A stretch of 64,000 bases of DNA from Sphingomonas canadensis. GTDB taxonomy: Bacteria > Pseudomonadota > Alphaproteobacteria > Sphingomonadales > Sphingomonadaceae. The position numbers and the translations under genes are program-made. The notes under the pieces are model-generated. The model was not told the DNA's origin and did not search any database. It was given only the letters and a program-made list of their open reading frames with translations. Positions 59,348 through 64,000 of the stretch are shown here, in pieces. The number at the start of each line of letters is the position of its first letter. Position 1 is the stretch's first letter. Where the stretch lies: contig NZ_JAPDRA010000012.1 of the NCBI RefSeq assembly GCF_026013525.1, positions 1 to 64,000 of the forward strand. Reading direction: 5' to 3'.

Positions 59348-59950
59348 ATGACTGAAATCGGCCTTCGCGAGCGCAAGCGCATCGACACCAGGGCGCGCAT
59401 CGTCGAGGCGGCCTGCGCGATGTTCGAAAGCCGCGGGATCGAGGAGGTGACGGTCGACGAGATCGCCGCCGCCGCCGATGTCGGGAAGGGCACCGTCTAC
59501 AACTATTTCGGCGCGAAGGAGGACATCGTCGTCGCCTTCCTGGTCGAGGTGGACCGGCCGGCGGTGGGCGCGATGGCTTCGCTGCCGTTGCAGGGGATGA
59601 GCGTGGCCGAGGCGCTGGACGCCGCCGCGTGGAGCCTGCTGGAAAACAAGGAGCCGCACCACGCCTTCGTCCGTGCATATCTCGCGCGGCTGTTCCTGGC
59701 GGACAGCATCGCGTTCGAACTGGCGGAATTCCAGGCGCAGCTCGATGCGGCGCTGACGGCATTATTCACCCGCCTGCTGGCGCGGCCGGGCATGCGCCGC
59801 GCGCTGCCGGTGGCCGAACTGGTCCAGTCGTTCAAGACGATGCACCTGGGGCTCACCGCCGCCTGGGCGCTGGAAGGGGCGCCCTTCGCCAACGCGCGCC
59901 AGATCACGCGGCGGCACATGTATCTGCTCGCCAAGGGGCTGGAACTCTAA
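59348..59950 (+). CDS. TetR family transcriptional regulator
   Basis: A 200-residue regulator. Residues 8-60 hold the helix-turn-helix (KRIDTRARIVEAACAMFESRGIEEVTVDEIAAAADVGKGTVYNYFGAKEDIVVAF). The remaining domain is helical and unique. It starts 2 bp after an inverted repeat, a likely autoregulatory site. It is divergent from hpd with 114 bp between starts, so regulation of tyrosine catabolism is possible; TetR control of hpd is not the common case, so this stays open. Confidence 0.88.
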   Translation: MTEIGLRERKRIDTRARIVEAACAMFESRGIEEVTVDEIAAAADVGKGTVYNYFGAKEDIVVAFLVEVDRPAVGAMASLPLQGMSVAEALDAAAWSLLENKEPHHAFVRAYLARLFLADSIAFELAEFQAQLDAALTALFTRLLARPGMRRALPVAELVQSFKTMHLGLTAAWALEGAPFANARQITRRHMYLLAKGLEL

Positions 59951-60022
59951 GGGCGGTCCTGCGGAGGGCCGATAGGCCCCGGCCGCGCCGCCTTCGCGCC
60001 ATGCTCCGGATCAGGTCTCGCC

Positions 60023-60093
60023 GGCTATTCTATGGGTGGCCGGGTGGGGGAGCGGGCTGTTGCCGATTCCGCCAAAGGCGGACGGACTCCAGG
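60023..60093. repeat. Palindromic repeat family A, right-half copy
   Basis: GGCTATTCTATGGGTGGCCG then GGTGGGGGAGCGGG, followed by GATTCCGCCAAAGGCGGAC and GACTCCAGG, matches 252-323 closely. The left half is missing. It lies between tetR and the asparaginase-like gene in a 231-bp gap with no other gene. Confidence 0.75.
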
Positions 60094-60181
60094 CCGCGGC
60101 GCTGGAAAAGCGCATGGCTCGAATCCTGGCCCGGACGGTGCTAGCGGGTGGCAAGCGCACGCCGATCCAAGGGAGCCCGCC

Positions 60182-60676
60182 ATGACCGCCAGCGACGCCA
60201 TCCTGATCCTCACCACCGGGGGCACCATCGACAAGCAATATTTCGACGCGCTGAGCGAATATCAGGTCGTCGATACCGCAGTCGCGCGGCTGCTGGAGGT
60301 AGCGCGGGTGACCAAGAAGTTCGAGATCGCCGAGATCGTGCGCAAGGACAGCATCGACCTGGACGATACCGATCGCGCCGCGCTGGTCGCCGCGGCACGC
60401 GATGCGGCGGCCACGCGCATCGTCGTCACCCATGGCACCGACACGATGACCGAAAGCGCCGCCGCGCTGGCCCAGGTGACGGGCAAGACGATCGTGATGA
60501 CCGGCGCCCTGACCCCGGCGCGCTTCAGCGAGAGCGACGCGGCGTTCAACCTGGGCATGGCCTTCGCCACCGCGCAGGTGGCGCCGCCGGGGGTCTATAT
60601 CGTGATGAACGGCACCGTGTTCGATGCCGCCCATGTCGTGAAGGACCGTGCCCGCGGGGCCTTCGTGCCCAAATAG
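60182..60676 (+). CDS. Half-length asparaginase N-domain protein
   Basis: A 164-residue protein corresponding to the N-terminal domain only of L-asparaginases. Catalytic threonines are present: ILTTGGTIDK and VVTHGTDTMTESA. The C-terminal domain that completes the substrate site (about 160 residues) is absent; the frame ends normally at VPK. A single-domain family of this length is known in proteobacteria; activity would require oligomerisation or is lost. GGGAGCCCGCC precedes the ATG at 60182; the frame is open upstream through repeat family A, so the earlier start was rejected. Confidence 0.8.
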   Translation: MTASDAILILTTGGTIDKQYFDALSEYQVVDTAVARLLEVARVTKKFEIAEIVRKDSIDLDDTDRAALVAAARDAAATRIVVTHGTDTMTESAAALAQVTGKTIVMTGALTPARFSESDAAFNLGMAFATAQVAPPGVYIVMNGTVFDAAHVVKDRARGAFVPK

Positions 60677-60973
60677 GCCACGCGCCGCTTCGGGGCTCAA
60701 CCGGAAGCGGCACCGGGAGGGGGGAGGCCCTCGCATCCGCCGGAATGCGCAGGCCCAGTTTCATGCGGCCGGCCAGCCCCGCCCCTCTTCAACATGATGC
60801 GCGAACACCGGCCGGGGTCTGCCGGCGGGCGGACCATGGACGAGCGCCGCCGCGACGCGCGGTTCGGCGCGCTGGCTGCCCCTCGCGCGTCCGGACCGTG
60901 AAAAGCGCTTGAAACCCCGCCGCCGAAGCGTAGGACAAAACGATCAAAGATCAAAAGTAGCGAAAGGGCACCT
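60677..60973. other. Intergenic region with one hairpin
   Basis: CCGCTTC/GAAGCGG arms with GGGGCTCAACCG between them (about 60689-60711) form a hairpin that may end the asparaginase transcript; it lacks a T run. I see no gene or recognised regulatory element in the remainder up to the BKACE start. Confidence 0.4.
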
Positions 60974-61909
60974 ATGCTTAAGGCCAGGAAGACGATCATC
61001 ACCTGTGCGGTTACCGGCTCGATCCACACGCCGAGCATGTCGCCGTACCTGCCCGTCACGCCGGAGGAGATCGCGCGGGAATCGATCGGCGCGGTTGAGG
61101 CGGGGGCCGCGATCGTCCACCTCCACGCGCGCGATCCGCTGGACGGTCGCCCGAGCCCCGACCCGGAGCTGTTCGCGCAGTTCCTACGCCCGATCCGCGA
61201 GGCGACCGACGCGGTGATCAACATCTCCACCGGCGGCGCGCCGGGCTTCACCATGGAAGACCGGCTGGCGGCGCCCAACCGCTTCCGGCCCGAGCTGACG
61301 TCGCTCAACATGGGATCGATCAACTTCGGCGTGTTCGGGCTGGCCGAGCGGCGGGGCGAATGGAAGCACGAATGGGAAAAGCCGTTCCTGGAAGGATCGC
61401 GCGCCGGATTCCAGTCCAACACCTTCGCCCAGATCGAGCGGGTGATCCAGGAGCTGCACCACGGCTATGGCACGCGCTTCGAATATGAATGCTATGACGT
61501 GGGGCACCTCTACACGCTGGCCCATTTCGCCGATCGCGGGATCATCAAGCCGCCGTTCCTCGTCCAGTGCATCTTCGGCATCCTGGGTGGCATCGGCGCG
61601 GACGTGAGCCACCTGACGCACATGCGCGACACGGCGGAGCGGCTGTTCGGTGACGATTACCTGCTGTCGTGCTTCGCGATCGGGCGGGCGCAGATGCCGT
61701 TCCTGGCCACCTGCGCCGCGATGGGCGGCAGCGTGCGCGTGGGGCTGGAGGACAGCCTGTACATCGCGCGCGGCCAGCTTGCGGAGAGCAATGCCCAGCA
61801 GGTGACGAAGATCCGCTGCATCGTGGAGGATCTGGGGATGGAGATCGCGACCCCGGCCGAGGCGCGCGAGATACTGGCACTGAAGGGCGGGGACACGCTT
61901 TCCTGGTGA
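60974..61909 (+). CDS. BKACE family (DUF849) 3-keto acid cleavage enzyme
   Basis: A 311-residue zinc-dependent TIM-barrel protein of the 3-keto-5-aminohexanoate cleavage enzyme family, which condenses a beta-keto acid with acetyl-CoA. The metal His pair is in AAIVHLHARDPLDGRPS, with further ligand region FEYECYDVGHLYTLAHF. The nucleotide/CoA segment MGGSVRVGLEDSLYIARGQLAESNAQQV is diagnostic. Lysine fermentation is unlikely here; other BKACE substrates (for example carnitine or branched keto acids) are possible. Convergent with the TonB receptor gene. Confidence 0.9.
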   Translation: MLKARKTIITCAVTGSIHTPSMSPYLPVTPEEIARESIGAVEAGAAIVHLHARDPLDGRPSPDPELFAQFLRPIREATDAVINISTGGAPGFTMEDRLAAPNRFRPELTSLNMGSINFGVFGLAERRGEWKHEWEKPFLEGSRAGFQSNTFAQIERVIQELHHGYGTRFEYECYDVGHLYTLAHFADRGIIKPPFLVQCIFGILGGIGADVSHLTHMRDTAERLFGDDYLLSCFAIGRAQMPFLATCAAMGGSVRVGLEDSLYIARGQLAESNAQQVTKIRCIVEDLGMEIATPAEAREILALKGGDTLSW

Positions 61910-61982
61910 ACGCCGGCCCGGCCGGGCACCGTTCCCGGCCGGGCTGCCCCCCGTTGGGCTATCCCGCGATCCGCGCGGGCAC

Positions 61983-62017
61983 AAAAAAAGCGTGGCGACG
62001 GTTTCCCGCCGCCACGC
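61983..62017 (-). terminator. Terminator of the TonB-dependent receptor
   Basis: Read on the minus strand: stem GCGTGGCG/CGCCACGC followed by seven T. It lies 18 bp past the receptor stop. Confidence 0.85.
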
Positions 62018-62034
62018 CCTCCAGGGACACCGGA

Positions 62035-64000
62035 TCAGAAGTCGCGGCTGAGCGCGATCCCGAAAGTCCTGGGCTGCAGCGTCGTGACGCGCAGCGTGCG
62101 CTGGGCCGGCGACAGCGCGGTGCTGGCGCTGATCACCGGGCGATCGTTGAACAGGTTCTCGACGAAGCCCGCGATCTCCCAGCCGCCGTCCAGTTCCAGC
62201 CCGAGCCGCGCGGAGGCGCGGTCATAGCTGTCGCCCTGATAGGTGATGGCGTTGTAGCCGATCCGGCCCGGCGGCTGGGTGCGGGTGACGCCGTCGATCC
62301 ACTGATAGTCGCCGCGCAGGAAGATTTCCGCGCCCTCGGCCACCTGCGCCCGGTATTCGCCGGTGAGCGACACCGTCCACTTGGGCACGCCCACCACGCG
62401 ATCACCGTTGCGCGAGATCACGTTGCGCACGCCGGTGGTGGGGTTGGGGGGAGCGAGCAGGTCCTCGGTCAGTATCGCGTCGGTGTGTCCCACGCGGCCG
62501 CTGAGCGACAGGCCGGTGACGGGACGGACCGTGGTCTCCAGCTCGAAGCCGCGCGAGCGCGCCTTGCCCAGATTGTCGGTGTAGCCGAAGCCGCAGCCCG
62601 GCAGGTTCACCGGCTGCTGGATGTCGGTCCAGTCGATCTGGTAGACGGCGGCGTTGGCGGAAAGCTTGCGGCCGAACGCCTGGAACTTGATGCCCGCCTC
62701 ATAGCTCCACAGCGAATCCGGGCCATAGCCGCTCGCCGGAGTGCCGCCCGATGCCGCCAGGTCCGCCGCGCAGGGGCCGAGTGGAACCGGCGGATTGACG
62801 CCGCCCGCGCGGAAGCCGCGCTGGGCAATGGCATAGACCATCAGGTCCTGCGACGCTTCGTAGCTGAGGCCGAACTTCGGCGTTACGGGGGAGTCGCTGC
62901 GCGATCCCGCCACATGCTGGACACCGCCGTTGAGCGGGCCCTGCGTCAGCCGTTCGAAATCCAGCTCGACGCGCGAGACGCGCACGCCCGCGCTGGCGCG
63001 CAGCCCGGGGAGCAGCATGTAGGTCACCTCGCCGAAGCCGGCGAGTTCCTTCTCGGTCCCGTCGGTCTGGCCCTGGTACACGCCCGATCCGGGCAGCAGC
63101 GGCAGCCCCACCGCCTGCTCGAAGGTCAGCCCGCCGGTCAGCGTGGTGAGCAGCGGCTCGGCGCCGAAATCGGCGACGAACTGGCTGAAGCTGTCCTCGG
63201 TCTTGCGATAGAAGCCGCCGATCAGCCAGGTGAACGGTCCGTCGCCGCTGGAGGCGAAGCGGATCTCCTGCGCGAAGTCCTCCTGCGTCACCTGGCTGTG
63301 GCTGGTCGAGCGATAGTCCTCGAAACCCGGGAAGAAATCCATTCCCGAGAAGATGTTGCTCTGGAGCGTCGAGTAATCGAGGTCCTGCCACTCGCGCTTG
63401 CGCAGCGTCGAGGTGACCGAGGTGAAGGTTGCCCAGCCGAAATCATACCGCAGCGTCAGGCTGGGGATCACGGTGCGGCTGACGCCGGGCTGGGGCGAGG
63501 TGTTGTTCTGGCTCGTGCCCGGCAGCGCCGCGACATAGACGGGCAGGTCGTCGCGCTTCACCTTCTGGTAGAGCACCGCCGGCTCGATCTCCAGGCCCGC
63601 CGCCGGGCGCCAGACCACCGCGCCGCGCAGCGTCACCGTCTCCGAATTGTCGACGTTCGAGGCCACCAGCGCGCCCGAGGTACGATCGATCCGCTCGACG
63701 AACCCGGCGTCGCGGCGCACGAGGCCGGAGACGCGGACGGCAAGCGTGTCGGTGACGATCGGGCCGCCCGCGGCGCCCGCCAGCTCATAGTTGGTGCCGC
63801 CGCCCGCGGTGCTCGAAAGCTCGGTGCGCACCCGGCCCGAATAGTCGGTGAAGGAGGGGGCGGTGGTGAGATAGCGGATCGTGCCGCCCATCGAGCTGGC
63901 GCCGTAGAGCGTGCCCTGCGGCCCGCGCAGCACCTCTACCCGCTGCACGTCGAACAGGCGCGGATCGACGTTGCCCGCGAAGTTCGAGGCACGCGCGGTT
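62035..64000 (-). CDS. TonB-dependent outer-membrane receptor (N-terminus beyond window)
   Basis: At least 655 residues of a TonB-dependent receptor read through the right window edge; signal peptide and TonB box lie outside. The plug-domain end VEVLRGPQGTLYGASSMGGTIRYLTTAP is unmistakable. The beta barrel follows (YEAGIKFQAFGRKLSANAAVYQIDWTDIQQPVN; SRGFELETTVRPVTGLSLSGRVGHTDA) and the C-terminus RTFGIALSRDF ends in Phe as in outer-membrane proteins. It is of the sphingomonad catabolic type, so a plant-derived or aromatic substrate is likelier than iron. It depends on TonB-ExbBD such as the set at 4.8-7.4 kb. Confidence 0.93.
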   Translation of the reverse strand, partial: TARASNFAGNVDPRLFDVQRVEVLRGPQGTLYGASSMGGTIRYLTTAPSFTDYSGRVRTELSSTAGGGTNYELAGAAGGPIVTDTLAVRVSGLVRRDAGFVERIDRTSGALVASNVDNSETVTLRGAVVWRPAAGLEIEPAVLYQKVKRDDLPVYVAALPGTSQNNTSPQPGVSRTVIPSLTLRYDFGWATFTSVTSTLRKREWQDLDYSTLQSNIFSGMDFFPGFEDYRSTSHSQVTQEDFAQEIRFASSGDGPFTWLIGGFYRKTEDSFSQFVADFGAEPLLTTLTGGLTFEQAVGLPLLPGSGVYQGQTDGTEKELAGFGEVTYMLLPGLRASAGVRVSRVELDFERLTQGPLNGGVQHVAGSRSDSPVTPKFGLSYEASQDLMVYAIAQRGFRAGGVNPPVPLGPCAADLAASGGTPASGYGPDSLWSYEAGIKFQAFGRKLSANAAVYQIDWTDIQQPVNLPGCGFGYTDNLGKARSRGFELETTVRPVTGLSLSGRVGHTDAILTEDLLAPPNPTTGVRNVISRNGDRVVGVPKWTVSLTGEYRAQVAEGAEIFLRGDYQWIDGVTRTQPPGRIGYNAITYQGDSYDRASARLGLELDGGWEIAGFVENLFNDRPVISASTALSPAQRTLRVTTLQPRTFGIALSRDF

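Noticed and set aside
60032..60181. Upstream extension of the asparaginase-like gene
   Set aside because: It translates repeat family A, the same false peptide start (MGGRVGERA) seen at 262; the ATG at 60182 has a ribosome site.

Overview
The window is about 64 kb of high-GC, gene-dense DNA from an alphaproteobacterium, most likely a member of the Sphingomonadaceae (Sphingomonas or a close relative). The pointers are gene content and order: a cobA-DUF2849-cysI-DUF934-cysH sulfate-assimilation operon, a tonB-exbB-exbD-exbD cluster, adjacent tamA-tamB, a UPF0262 protein, DUF465 and many short intergenic palindromic repeats. This is inference from families and layout; there is no rRNA or tRNA in the window to confirm it.

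Layout. 0-3.8 kb: an IS5-type transposase remnant, a palindromic repeat, then cca, a CoA-pyrophosphatase Nudix gene and DUF1285 overlapping on the minus strand, a GNAT gene and folB. 4.8-8 kb: TonB energy transduction genes ended by a strong terminator, then a small secreted TPR protein behind a PhoB-like triple direct repeat. 8-21 kb: dcd, a sialate O-acetylesterase and a GH5 mannanase-type enzyme sharing a LacI-type operator, a UPF0262/GH25/cdd overlapping operon divergent from dnaB, and the sulfite-reduction operon. 21-34.6 kb: Bax1-like membrane protein, a GGDEF enzyme, selO-(tiny ORF)-astD, a glycosyltransferase, a nitronate monooxygenase-like protein with an added Cys cluster, PilZ, prepilin peptidase and coniferyl-aldehyde-type dehydrogenase. 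34.6-44.5 kb: MarR regulator and malate synthase G, a Rap1a/Tai-like protein, and tamA-tamB.

44.6-56.3 kb: a Baeyer-Villiger-type monooxygenase behind a perfect 16-bp palindrome, then a minus-strand leucine/isovalerate catabolic region (isovaleryl-CoA dehydrogenase, mccB, mccA, MaoC, GNAT). Between mccB and mccA lies a DUF559 endonuclease-fold gene on the opposite strand, bracketed by inverted copies of a double-hairpin repeat. 56.3-59.3 kb: tyrosine catabolism (hpd, hmgA, Rieske protein) divergent from a TetR regulator. 60-64 kb: a half-length asparaginase-like protein, a BKACE (DUF849) enzyme and a TonB-dependent receptor that runs off the right edge.

The genes are mostly housekeeping and catabolic. 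The most unusual layer is the repeats: at least four families of palindromic or inverted elements sit at gene ends, supply stop codons or extend reading frames, interrupt an operon, and bracket the DUF559 gene. No CRISPR array, prophage or rRNA/tRNA gene was recognised.
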